Assembly: GCA_946800325.1 (NCBI GenBank)
Contig: OX326959.1
Span: forward strand, 37,872,908-37,936,907
DNA length: 64,000 bases
Reading direction: 5' to 3'
DNA from: Luzula sylvatica
Lineage: Eukaryota > Streptophyta > Magnoliopsida > Poales > Juncaceae
In this document: positions 46,874-57,654 of the stretch, piece by piece
Position numbering within the stretch: position 1 is the first letter of the stretch
Layout: the number at the start of each line of letters is the position of its first letter
Notes under the pieces: model-generated
What the model saw: the letters and a program-made list of their open reading frames with translations, nothing else
Database searches by the model: none
Told to the model about the DNA's origin: nothing
Program-made: the position numbers and the translations under genes

Positions 46874-48771
46874 TCATGCATCATCTGCTTGCGAATTAAA
46901 CACAAAGCTTGGAAAAGCCGTTGTAATATCCCTAACAGAAAGATTTTCAAAATAATGTCAGAAAAAACAAATGACCAAAATAAGTGAACTAAGATTGAGT
47001 TTAGAAAATATTTGAACTGAATTTAGAAAAAAAGAATACTTGAGGTAGGGAAGGGTCATATTTTTCAAAAGCGAAGGATATCTCTGAGCAAGGGCCCTCC
47101 ATTCTTCTTTATCTATTCGTCCATCATGCTTTGTATCTACGTCGTTAAATGTCTGTTTCGAATATAACAATACAGTAAAAAATTAAAAGAAACAGAAACA
47201 AATACAAATAATAAAAAGGGGAAGTACATGTACAATACAAAATACAATTTTTCTATTAGATCTTGATTTTTGTGCATATTTGGGGTTCTCGAATAATTGG
47301 TCAGAAGCCTATAAACTTCAAAATTAAAATTTCCAACTCAAATTGGCAATTTTTTTGAAAATAATCCCCATCTATGTGCGAAATATCAAGGCATAAAAAA
47401 TGTGTTCAACGAACTAGTATGCACATGAAAAAGCACCTTATCAATTAGGTCTTCGATGATGTAATCACTAAGTTTCATGTCGGATTCAGCCAATGTCGCC
47501 ACCACCATTTGTTTCACCTTTTGATTCATTCAAAATTGCGAAATTAGAAAGTTTACAAATTAAGAATAATTTGTGAATAAATTGCTTAGTACTTGTACAA
47601 GATAAAATAAATCACAATACAATCTATAAAAAGGAAATTTGCAAAAAAAAAAAAAAAAAACTGCATTATTTAAACTTGCAAGAAAAAAACAAAGAAAGAA
47701 ATGCCTGCCATTAGGAGAGAGAGAGAGAGAGATTTTTTATTGGAGTATGAAAACTACAAGAAGCTTTATGCAATTTGGGTAATATTACAGGTTCTTTTGC
47801 AATTTTGTCACAATGCAAGGTTTTTTTGTTGTTGTAAACTTCCTATATAAAAAAAGGGTGTTAATTCAGTAAAAGTGGCAGAAATATTGTATGATACCTC
47901 TTGTTTCTCAATATAACCTTGCTGCTTCAAATCATACAGCTGGAACGAAACTGCATTTCGATTTTCAAATTACGTGTTAACCCAAAAAAGGGGCAAGTCT
48001 CGTGAAAAGTTAAAATAGTTCAAGAAAAAGGAAAGAGAAAAAAAAATCTACATAACAACAATAACCATAACAATGAAATAACAAACAAAATATAACAAGT
48101 TTAGATTAGAAATTAACTTTAGAATCAACTCACAGTCCATTTTATCTTCTTGTGATGCCTCTGGATGAAAAACAGAAAGAGCCCGGGCAAATTCTTCAAA
48201 GCCTAAAGCCCCAGTATGGTTTACATCAAACAAATCAAATACCTAAAAAGACAAAAATTAAATGTCACGTCCCTTTAATAATTAATTAATTAAGATCGAA
48301 CTTTACAAATTGCCGAATTAGTAAATTACCCGATCTGCAAACAAGCTCTTCTTTTTACTAGTCTTGAACAATGCCAATTGGAACTCTTCCTGTTTAACAT
48401 TACATCGTTAAAAATATATCAATTTATAAAGATCATGATTATAATAACATACCTTATCGATCAACCCATCATCGATGACAGCACTACTTATCTTCTTAAA
48501 TAGCTCATACAACGCTTCAATCTCGTTTACACCAACTGCAAAACATTTTCAACGAATACAAAAATAAGGGAATTCATGCATATTTTGTTCTAATGGATCT
48601 ATAATAATAATATGATTAACGATAATGATGATAAAGGGGGGATGTACATGAAGTCTCGCTGGCTAATTTTTGAGGTTCTCTAAGCCCCTTAGGATTAGTT
48701 TGCAAATCAATTTCGAAACACTTTAAAAATTGAAGAACCCCATTCTTCAATCCGTCTAAACACTCCGTCAT
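46874..48771 (-). CDS. Calcineurin B-like calcium sensor, CBL2/3-like
   Basis: Four-EF-hand calcium sensor that recruits CIPK kinases; CBL2/3 act at the tonoplast. Eight coding exons on the minus strand: 48771-48648, 48535-48453, 48389-48330, 48242-48134, 47950-47898, 47517-47437, 47152-47040 and 46931-46874. The total is 681 nt and 226 aa, exactly the CBL2 length. The core [20 protein letters not shown] (EF1), [16 protein letters not shown] (EF2), [13 protein letters not shown] (EF3) and [15 protein letters not shown] (EF4) is intact. The C-terminus [14 protein letters not shown] carries the FPSF site that CIPKs phosphorylate. The N-terminus [18 protein letters not shown] lacks an MGC myristoylation start, as in CBL2/3, but keeps only Cys4 and Cys18. 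A spliced 5' leader is likely (CAG acceptor near 48800, first exon near 49190-49270 with a GA run). Confidence 0.93.
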
Positions 48772-49231
48772 CTTATCCCACCTTTTTTATTCTCCGTACC
48801 TGATTTCGGCAAATAAATCAAACCCAAAATAAATAAATAAATAAATAGGACACTCTGTATTTCATGAAATTGCTCATATTTTTTCCAATTTTTTTAGTAA
48901 ATAGAGCAAAAGCGCCCACTAAGTAATGAATTGCAAACATGCAAACATGCTCTTCATAGGAGTACAGTACGGATTAGGACAACAATTTAGTAGGATTTGC
49001 CGACAATCTCGAGAAGAAGAATAACAGAAAATTCCTAAAAAGAAAAGGCCCAAATTTTGCACGATCCAAAAGTCAAAATGAAAAATCTTCACCTCATTTT
49101 GAGTCGAAAGGCAATTCATAACCTCAAACAAACCCAAAAAATCAGAGAAACAGGTAGCAAAGAGGTTAAGTGAGAAGAAAAAAAATCTTACAGCAGAGAA
49201 GAACTGATGAGTTGGTAGGGTTCCGTTAACA

Positions 49232-49270
<39 letters not shown>

Positions 49271-49320
49271 TAAGAAGGGGGGCGGGGAACAGGAGAGAGA
49301 GAGAGGAGAAAAGACTAGAC
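48772..49320. promoter_or_regulatory. CBL leader region with (GA)n tract
   Basis: Upstream of the CBL ATG. A GAAATCAG acceptor-like site near 48800 and a CTGCTGTAAG donor-like site near 49190 suggest a leader intron. A GA microsatellite at 49235-49268 lies in the presumed first exon or core promoter. Confidence 0.5.
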
Positions 49321-49381
49321 CCTTTCAAAGATCAGAAATGATACTAATCTCATTTTTCTTCCCCGAATTCTACCCAAATGA

Positions 49382-50520
49382 GCAGACAGCTACTCGATGC
49401 ACTTCCAATATGCATCCAATCCGTGAATGATTAAACGGATTAATTAATGAAAGTGAATTAATCAATGAAAGATTAATTAAAACTAAAAGTAGATTTCTGG
49501 CTCTTCAAATATTGATCGACTGATTAATTGATTTTTTGTCATTGGTTGATCTGACTCGGCATATGATTAAGCATACCATGTTGAGCTCACTGTTTAATCG
49601 TCCCGCCACAGTAAAATCTGTAAAATGTGATACCCGTGGGCTTAAATAAACCTATTAGAAATAGAGTGATGATAGGAAATCTCTTACCATCCCCTTTCGA
49701 TATATTAATGAGTTGTGTTTTGTATTTTAGTGTTGAATATGGTGTTGAAAGATTACCTGGCAAATGAGTAAATGAATCCGAACACGTGTATATGTATTAC
49801 GAGTATATAATAAAGGAAAATTATTCCCTGCCCCTGCCACTTCCCACAAATCGTGATGCTGGAGGATTTGATGACTACTTCAAATTTGCCCCCAATTTGC
49901 ACTCTAATTTTTTTTCGATTAATTTTTAATTTAAAATTTGATAATTTTAATTGAAATTTAATTCATTGCATCATTGATTAGTTCAATTAGAAAATAATTA
50001 ATTAGAAATTAATTAGAGTCATTATTAATTGGAAGAAGATTTCGGATGCAAATTGGAGATCAATATCTCCCAAACCAAAATCGTGATGTCATGACGATGA
50101 CGAAATATGGGGGCATAGTAGAAGAGGAGTAATGATACAGACCACACCTTATTCCCACGAATTGACCACGAATTGCCACGTGGCAGCCAGCTATTGGCTG
50201 CAGCTTTCCACCACTTTAGCTGCAGCCAATAGCTGGCTGCCACGTGGCAATTCGTGGTCAATTCGTGGGAATAAGGTGTGGTCTGTATCATTTCTGGTAG
50301 AAGAGCTCTATAATAAATAACTAAATGAACCTGATTTAACACATAAAATATTATAATCTAACATGTGTATTTGTTTTATTTGTTTTACTTATTATTAATT
50401 GCTAACACGTCAATTGGTACGAAAATTTTTAGAAGGGACGAGTATATTTTTCCTTAGATGAGGGGAATAATATGGTCGGTTTGTGTGGCCATATCATTAT
50501 CCCTTGAGAGTATTTTCGTA
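49382..50520. repeat. Left copy of a direct segmental duplication
   Basis: The stretch from CTACTCGATGCACTTCC through GTGATGATAGGAA, AATGAGTAAATGAA and GTATATTTTTCCTTAG recurs in the same order at 54222-56965. The copies differ by point changes and by separate insertions: a Mutator MITE in this copy, hAT-like MITEs in the other. No coding content. Confidence 0.75.
50127..50296. mobile_element. 170-bp hairpin MITE (Mutator-type), copy 1
   Basis: GAGTAATGATACAGACC...GGTCTGTATCATTTCTG, with a 9-bp target duplication GTAGAAGAG (50118-50126 and 50297-50305). Its two ~75-bp arms are almost perfectly complementary, leaving a loop of about 15 bases. The arms contain GCCACGTGGC, a palindromic G-box. 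Same length and ends as the element at 61181-61350. Confidence 0.9.
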
Positions 50521-51109
50521 AAAAAAATAGAAGTTTCTATCATAGACCCAGTTTTTCTTATGATATACCCTTTTTCGATTCAATGGTCAAGATTTAAAAT
50601 TTTATGTTAATCTAACGGTCTTTGTTAAATTTTGCAAGATGGATTTTTTAATAAAATAATTGATAGACCCTCATTTGAGGGGTAAAGCTGTAATTTCATA
50701 AATCCCTCTCTCGACTCGTGTAATCTTTCTCCAATTCACCTTCTTGCTCTATCTCGCCCAAATTCCCTCTCTTGCACCGGCTCAGCACGGAAAGAACATC
50801 GCCGGTTCCTACTTGTTTTCTCTATTCTCTCTCATCCCAATTCTTGCATCGAATATTGTTAGGTAAGTTTGAAATTTTATGCAGGTCATTGCTATTTCGA
50901 ATTTGGTTGGTGCTACCTCGAATTAATTTTCTTTCAAATCTCTCATTTTTTTTCTTTACATATTGGAGGAGGAAGATGGGGTACACAAGTCAAGGAGGAG
51001 GTAGATGCAATTTCTTAAATCACGCGGAAGAGCATGTAGCAATGGCAACAAGTTGGGAAACTCTTCGGGTTCAACCAAAAAAAAAAACGGACCACTTCTA
51101 AAAACCCAG
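50521..51109. other. Decayed Copia-related and unique sequence
   Basis: Non-coding sequence up to the solo LTR. At 51048-51070 the phrase ACAAGTTGGGAAACTCTTCG repeats a piece of the gag remnant at 53105, and 51071-51109 repeats a stretch found near 52830, so pieces have been duplicated around the solo LTR. A 109-codon frame (50772-51101) crosses these joins and is not a gene. Confidence 0.5.
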
Positions 51110-51672
51110 TGTTGTTTAATTTAGACCTAGAGGGGGGTGAATAGGAAGTCCTACGGTCTAATTTTCGCGGTAATAGATACAATTATAATTTTGTGCGGAA
51201 GCGTAAATAAATTAGAGAAAGAAATACAATACCGAAACAAATAACACGCGATATTTGTTTACGGAGTTCGGTAGGTGGTTGCTTTGTAGCTTTAACTCAC
51301 CGGCTAATTGCTCAATCGACCGACTCGATTGATTGCAAGTACCTACGTCTCCGGGGTTCCCTTGCGCCTTTTCGGCTTTCGATTGAATACCCAACTCAAA
51401 CAATTACAAGGTTTGCCTTGATCGATTTACACGAATTTATCGATCAATGGCGGGCTTTATAATTAGTAACTAGCCTATTACAATTTACTACTAACGAACT
51501 AGTCGTGATCGGTCACGCAAGTTGGGAATCGTTTAGTAGTGGATTCGAAATTGGATCTAATAATCTCTAAGAATGTTTAGATGATTAAGCTCAACATTTT
51601 AAAGCTAGGATTCTCTCTTTTGATTGGGAAAATATATTAGTTGAGATAATGTGAGAGAATAAGGGAAGGGTT

Positions 51673-51681
51673 CTATTTATA
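51673..51681 (-). promoter_or_regulatory. Putative TATA box of LTR B2
   Basis: TATAAATAG on the minus strand, corresponding to the TATA box at 24108-24117 in copy B1. Confidence 0.55.
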
Positions 51682-51721
51682 GAACACATAGACCCTTCCC
51701 AGAATTGCTTTTTCTGCATAG

Positions 51722-52272
51722 TCCGTTACAACGGACTACAAGTCCGTTATAACGGACCATAAGTCAAACTAGCCGTTACGGCTGTTACATTCGAATTATT
51801 ACACAGTCCGTTACAACGGAATACATGTCCGTTATAACGGAAGTCTGTGTTAGGAAGTTCGTTGCAACGAACTGCCAAGTCCGTTGCAACGGACATCATA
51901 CTGGGGCTTCACTTCAGTTTGATTTTAATTTGCGTTATAACGGAGAATACTCCGTTACAACGTTGAGAGGCTTTCCGTTGTAACGGATTGGTTGATCCGT
52001 TACAACGGACATGGAGAGGAAGGTGTTATACTGAAGTGAATTCAATGTCCGTTATAACGGACAGATATGTCCGTTGTAACGGACATAGTTCTGTGACACC
52101 CTTCAAGTTTGGATTTAATTAGCGTTATAACGGACATTATTCCGTTACAACGCTTTGGTGGTGTCCGTTGCAACGGACTGGTTGATCCGTTGTAACGGAC
52201 TATACTGTGTTTTCCAATCCTGAATGGGACGAGCATGTCCGTTATAACGGACAATGATTTCCGTTGTAACGG
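51722..52272. repeat. CCGTTRTAACGG motif array in LTR B2
   Basis: About 20 copies or near copies of the 12-mer in 550 bp, including several perfect CCGTTATAACGG palindromes. Collinear with the B1 array. Confidence 0.9.
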
Positions 52273-52904
52273 ACATCCTACTGTCAGTCTGATTTATTAT
52301 TTCATCATTTTGATGAATTTCGAATATATTTATTTGACTAATTTTGAGCTTAATAATTCATAAACAAGTTTAGGGATACCTATAAATTGTTTTGGTGATT
52401 TGTGTGATACCCCAACTTGCGGAATCTTCGATGTCTTGATATATGTGTATCTTCGCGATTCTTCGACATCTTGATCATGCGCTTTCGTGCCATCGTTTCT
52501 TCATAGTCTTGACTTCCGATGTCTTGATTCTTCTTTTGATCCTTTTGTGAGTTACGTCTTCTATCTCTATAAATGTCACTCCCGTAAATAGATTAGTGGT
52601 ATCGACATTATTTTGAGATAATCAAACTCTAGAAAATTTGAACCAACACCCAGTTCTTTATTGATGAACCAAATAATCAATGTTTTTAAGTCTGGACCGG
52701 ACCGGTCGGTTCAACCAAAAAAAAGGAACCGGATGAGTTTCCGGTTTGGTTTGATTAAATGACCGTACGTGCAATGGAACCGAAAAAACCGGAAGAACCG
52801 CTCGGTTTTTTCACAAAACCGAAAATTGGACCACTTCTAAAAACCCAGTTCTTTATTGATTTTTGTCTCTCTCACATCGCATAAAATGTAGCGTGCTCTC
52901 GTAC

Positions 52905-53623
52905 ATAGATTTGAAGGAAATGATCAAATGAAGATGACCAAATTAATGAGACTCAATCAACAATTTGATAGTTTTCGAATGATCGAAGGTGAATATATTG
53001 ATGATATGTACACTCGCATGAATCATATCAAAAATAAATTTGCCGCTCTAGGAGAGTCCCTAACAAATTCTTGACTTATAGATAAATTGATTCGAGCAAT
53101 GCCAACAAGTTGGGAAACTCTTCGGGTCGCATTGGAAACGATGATGGTCACTCAAGACATCTCGTCCGAAGACTTGGTAAGCTATTTTAGGAACTTCGAG
53201 GCACGTCTCAAGCAACTAAACAACGAGGGCACATCGACCTCACGCCCCATGGTCGTAGCCTTGCTCGTGTTGGATGCTAGCGACAACGAGAGCGAGATGA
53301 CTCTTTTGGTAAGAAAATTTCATGAGTTTAAGACTTGCGAAAGGCGGTTAAACGACAAACGTAAGCAACAAAACTTGAAGTCGTTTTGCTTCGAGTGCAA
53401 CAAGAAGGGTCACACAATCGATACGTGTTGGACTATTCATCCCGAGCATGCTCCTTGGAACAAGAAGGACGACGAACGTAAGGATAGGAAAAAACGTGAC
53501 TCGCGACACGAACGGAGACGCGACGACAAAGGTCGCGATGAGAGGAACAGATCTTCATTCTTAAAAAAAAATCTAACCCTAATCTTCTTTGTGAAAGAGA
53601 GAGAGGTAGCCGCCGTTTTTTAA
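52905..53623 (+). pseudogene. Copia gag (UBN2) remnant
   Basis: Encodes a UBN2-type gag: KMTKLMRLNQQFDSFRMIEG, then an in-frame TGA (53072-53074), then LIDKLIRAMPTSWETLRVAL. A zinc knuckle CFECNKKGHTIDTC (about 53392-53433) is followed by a Lys/Arg-rich tail. It belongs to a different Copia lineage from elements 1 and 2. No protease, integrase, RT or LTR follows; the sequence breaks into unrelated DNA after about 53560. A dead fragment. Confidence 0.8.
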
Positions 53624-53695
53624 AGGGATGGTGAAATTCAACTAGCGTCGAAGATCTCCACGGCCAGTCCAAACAAGGTCGGGTGTGGATATCGA

Positions 53696-54177
53696 TAGAG
53701 CTGGCAAAGTTGACCCCAACCCGAAAAACCGACCCGAGTAACCTGAAGCCCGACCCGACCTGACTAGACAAAATTTACGAAAATCAAACAACCCGACTCG
53801 GACCGACCCGGGACTAAATAACCCGAACCCGAAAGTAGATGTTTTATATGTTACCCGAACTCGATCCGATCCGAAACCGAGTAACCCGAGACCCGAATAT
53901 AACCCGAATTTACTAGTTGAATCAAATCTTATAATTTGAAATTTTAGTTATTATTTATGTCTGCAACTGAATTAATTCAAACCCGACATAACCCGAACCC
54001 GAAGAATTTGACCCGAACACATAATTTAACCCGAAAAGAACCCGACCAAAATAAAATCCGAACACAACCCGACCCGATCCGAGTTAACTTCACCCGAAAA
54101 TAACCCGAACATAAAAATGACCCGAACCCGAAAATACCCATCCGATTATGACCCGACCCACCGATTTGCCACCTCTA
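53696..54177. mobile_element. hAT-like MITE
   Basis: A 482-bp element, TAGAGCTGGCAAAGTTGACC...GATTTGCCACCTCTA, with a perfect 8-bp duplication GATATCGA (53688-53695 and 54178-54185). The interior is filled with ACCCGAACCCG/ACCCGACCC phrases. Non-coding. Confidence 0.88.
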
Positions 54178-54526
54178 GATATCGATAGTTTAATGGAATA
54201 AAATGTGATACACGTGGGCAGACAACTACTCGATGCACTTCCAATATGCATCCAATCCGTGAATGATTAGAGTAAAATGTGATACACGCGGGCACACAAC
54301 TACTCGATGCACTTCCGATATGCATTCAATCCGTGAATGATTAAACGGATTAATTAATGAAAGTTTTTTTTTCAATGGATTAATTAACTAAAGTAGATTT
54401 TTGACTCTTGAAGTATTCATCAACTAATTAATTATTTTTTTGTCATTGGTTTATCTGACTTGGCATATGATTAAGCATACCGTGTCACTGTTTAATCACC
54501 ACGTCATAGTTTAATGGAGTAAAATG

Positions 54527-55018
54527 CAATGTTCCAGAAATCGCTCGGCGCTCGCTGGTCGGCAGACGACCATCAAGCGCCAAGGATGATTAATCGGGAT
54601 TAATCGGGAATCTCGGCGGACCTCGGCGAATTTTTATTTTTTTATATTTAATATTTAAATTAATTAAACAAAATTACAAATCACAGTTTTTTTAATAAGT
54701 TTTAAATAATTTAAGTAACAAAATACACTACGTCACTAAACTAACATAAACTCAAATAATAATAATATATATAAATATAAATAATATTAAAAATATGAAA
54801 AAATTTAGTCCAAATATATTTTTTTGAATAGTATCCGACAAACGATCGTTTTCATTATTGATGTCTAATTTTTTTGATGTTAATGAAAATCCATTGGCAA
54901 TCCATAACAAAAACGATCATTATTTTGAATAGTATCCCACAACCTCTCATAATATATGGTTTTTTGTGCTTCACATTCAACCAACTAGACTATGGACCCG
55001 TTGGCAATTCAAAAAAAA

Positions 55019-55056
<38 letters not shown>

Positions 55057-55219
55057 GTACACATCTAAAAATCGGCTCGGCGGTGGCTTGGCGGTCTTGG
55101 CGGCCGCTTGGCGAAAATCCGCCAAGCACAAAACGCCAAGAGTTTATCTCGACGGCGGACCCTCGACTACCGATTAATCGGTGATTAATCGGCCGCCAAG
55201 GCCGATTTCCAGAACACTG
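54527..55219. mobile_element. hAT-like MITE with GGCG-rich ends
   Basis: A 693-bp element, CAATGTTCCAGAAATCG...CGATTTCCAGAACACTG, with a perfect 8-bp duplication GTAAAATG (54519-54526 and 55220-55227). Both ends are rich in CTTGGCGG and TTAATCGG phrases. The AT-rich centre contains a ~28-base A run (55026-55053). Open frames in it are not genes. Confidence 0.88.
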
Positions 55220-55926
55220 GTAAAATGTGATACACGTGGGCTTAACTAAACCTCTTAGAAATTGAGTGATGATAGGAAGCCCCCTTACAATCCCCTCGAT
55301 ATATTAATGCGTCGGTGTTTTGTATTTTAGTATTAAATATGGTATTGAATGATTGTGTGGCAAATGAGTAAATGAACCCGATTTAACACATGTATATGTA
55401 TTAAATGAGTATATATTAAATGAATATATAATAAATAACTAAATGAACCTGATTTAGCGTATAAACATTCTAATCTAACACGTGTTTTTGTTTTATTTGT
55501 TTGATTTATTATAAACTAATTTTATCCCCGTGCAATTGCGCAGGACAACATACCTATATTTTTACATGTTTTTTATATAATTTATTTAAATAGAATTAGC
55601 ACGCGTGCGAATTAGCACGCGTGCATTTCAACTAAATTAATTTAATCATGAAATATTTGCATATATCATGATGTCAACAGATGCATATGATTCATGAAAT
55701 TAGTCTATCACGCATATTATTGTCTGATATAATTTGTTTAAATAGCATTTGTGCGGGTGTTTTAAACTCGATTAATATAATGTGCTTTAAACATATTCGC
55801 AAATATATTTGATGTCAATAAATGTATTAATAAGGGTTCATTAAAGAACCGCAACATGTCAGATGGATACAACCGACCCATGATAATTTTTTATGTAAGC
55901 TCGCATAAATTTGAGATTACAAAATT

Positions 55927-56129
55927 TCATACATATCCGTGCGAAATGAGCAATTAAAAAAAATTAGAAAGCAAAAAAAGGACCAAAATCGAAAAAGAGA
56001 AAAAATGAGGTAACAAAAAAAGGATCAAAATTGTAAAACAAAAAAAAATGGATTAAAAAGAAAATTTACCCCTCTCCACGTCTTAGCACCTGGTGGAGGG
56101 GTAGAATTATATTAACTATAATACATATC
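55927..56129. repeat. ~200-bp direct repeat, left copy
   Basis: ACATATCCGTGCGAAATGAG through CACCTGGTGGAGG and GAATTATATTAACT; repeated at 56630-56835 on the far side of a hAT-like MITE. Confidence 0.85.
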
Positions 56130-56629
56130 TAGGGGTGGACAAATGGTTCGGTTTATTTGGGAACCGAACCGAACCGGTCGAATTCGTTTAATCGGCTCGG
56201 TTTTTCGGTTTATTTGGTTCGGTTCGGTTCAAAAATTCATATTATTCGGTTTATTCAGTTTGGTTCGGTTTTGGTATTTTCAGAACCGATTAAACCGAAC
56301 CGACCGAATTAATACTATTTTTCACTTTTCTATTATATTCATTTAAAAAAATTAAAATTAAATATTGTAAAATTATAAATAACGTAAGTATATTTTATAT
56401 GATTTGTTTTTATATTTTTTTCTAAATAACATTTGAATTTTAACATCATAAAACTTCTAATTAGGTTCAACCAAATAAACCGAATAAGAAATTCGGTTTA
56501 TTCGGTTCGGTTTTAAATCGGTTCAAATTTTATTCAGTTCGGTTCGGTTCGGTTTAAGTCTAGTTCGGTTCGGTTTAATTCAGTTTGCTCTTATTCGGTT
56601 CGGTTCGGTTCAACCGAATGCCCACCCTT
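56130..56629. mobile_element. hAT-like MITE
   Basis: About 500 bp, TAGGGGTGGACAAATGG...CGAATGCCCACCCTT, with ends full of GGTTCGGTT/AACCGAACC. ACATATC flanks both sides, a 7-bp match where 8 would be expected. It sits exactly between the two copies of a ~200-bp direct repeat. Confidence 0.75.
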
Positions 56630-56835
56630 ACATATCCGTGAGAAATGAGCAATTAGAAAAAAATTAGAAAGCAAAAAAATGACCAAAATCGAAAAAGAGA
56701 AAAAATGAGGTAAAAAAAAATTACCAAAAAAAGGATCAAAATTGTAAAACAAAAAAAAATTGGATTAAAAAGAAAATTTATCCCCCTCCACGTGTTAGCA
56801 CCTGGTGGAGGGGGTAGAATTATATTAACTCTAAT
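56630..56835. repeat. ~200-bp direct repeat, right copy
   Basis: About 93% like 55927-56129 by eye, with an extra ~12-bp A-rich insertion in the middle. Non-coding. Confidence 0.85.
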
Positions 56836-56965
56836 GGGCAATACATCATTGGTACGGAAAAAATTAGAGGGGACAAGTATATTTTTTCTTAGATAAGATA
56901 AATAGTGTGGTCGATTTATGTGGTCATATCATTATTCCATTGAGAATATTTTGGCAGAAAAATAT

Positions 56966-57654
56966 TTTTTTAACAATTAGTTTTAATATTCATCCATTTT
57001 TTATGTATTATTTAATATTTTCAAGATTATTTTATTTTTTACATTGTCTAATATGATAATTATTAATAGTAGCTAATTTGCTAATAAATATTAGTTTATG
57101 TTTAAGCAACATATTAAATAGGTGCATTTTATTATGTTAAATTTTATGTCCGCGCATGTAATAAATTTATGAGCTAATATATAGTTAAACATGATAGTAG
57201 ATTAGTTTATTAGCAATTATAGACATATTTTACTACGAATTGTACAAGTTCTATGTTCGAATAATGTATTAGATATAAGCTTATTTGATTTTAAAAATAA
57301 TAAAAGATGTTACAGGATTCTAGTAAAATTAAATACTAAATATATATATAAGTATTTTGGTCCTGAAAAGATAGCATCATCCAATGTTAAATTTAATCTC
57401 CGTAAGGATAAACGAAAATTAAATTTTGTTTAGAAGATTTTTTTTAACTATTCGAAAAGTAAGGTTTTTCTTTTTAATTTTATATAAAGTGGTTTTTTTT
57501 TGTTCCTCACTTATTTTTGATAAATCAATTTTCGTCAAGTTTTAAACACATGACAGTGTGTCTAAGTCTAACCACACTAATGGTTCATCATATCCATTAT
57601 TGTTACATAACACGTTATGAGTAAATTCGAGAAAAGAAAATATAAGATTTTATA
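56966..57654. other. Intergenic, no gene seen
   Basis: AT-rich sequence with no recognisable feature. Confidence 0.55.

Larger units (their letters stand above)
51110..52648 (-). mobile_element. Solo LTR (family B, copy 2), complete
   Basis: A 1539-bp element reading on the plus strand TGTTGTTTAATTTAGACC...TTTGAACCAACA, with a perfect 5-bp target duplication CCCAG (51105-51109 and 52649-52653). Comparison with B1 and the TATA box place transcription on the minus strand. The phrase TAGACCTAGAGGGGGGTGAA near the left end is a common plant LTR terminus. The motif array lies in the U3 part. Confidence 0.88.
54222..56965. repeat. Right copy of the direct segmental duplication, with insertions
   Basis: Counterpart of 49382-50520, in order but expanded by the hAT MITE at 54527-55219 and by a block at 55520-56840 absent from the left copy. 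The first part (ACTACTCGATGCACTTCC...GTGAATGATTA) is itself doubled at 54225-54270 and 54297-54350. Confidence 0.7.
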
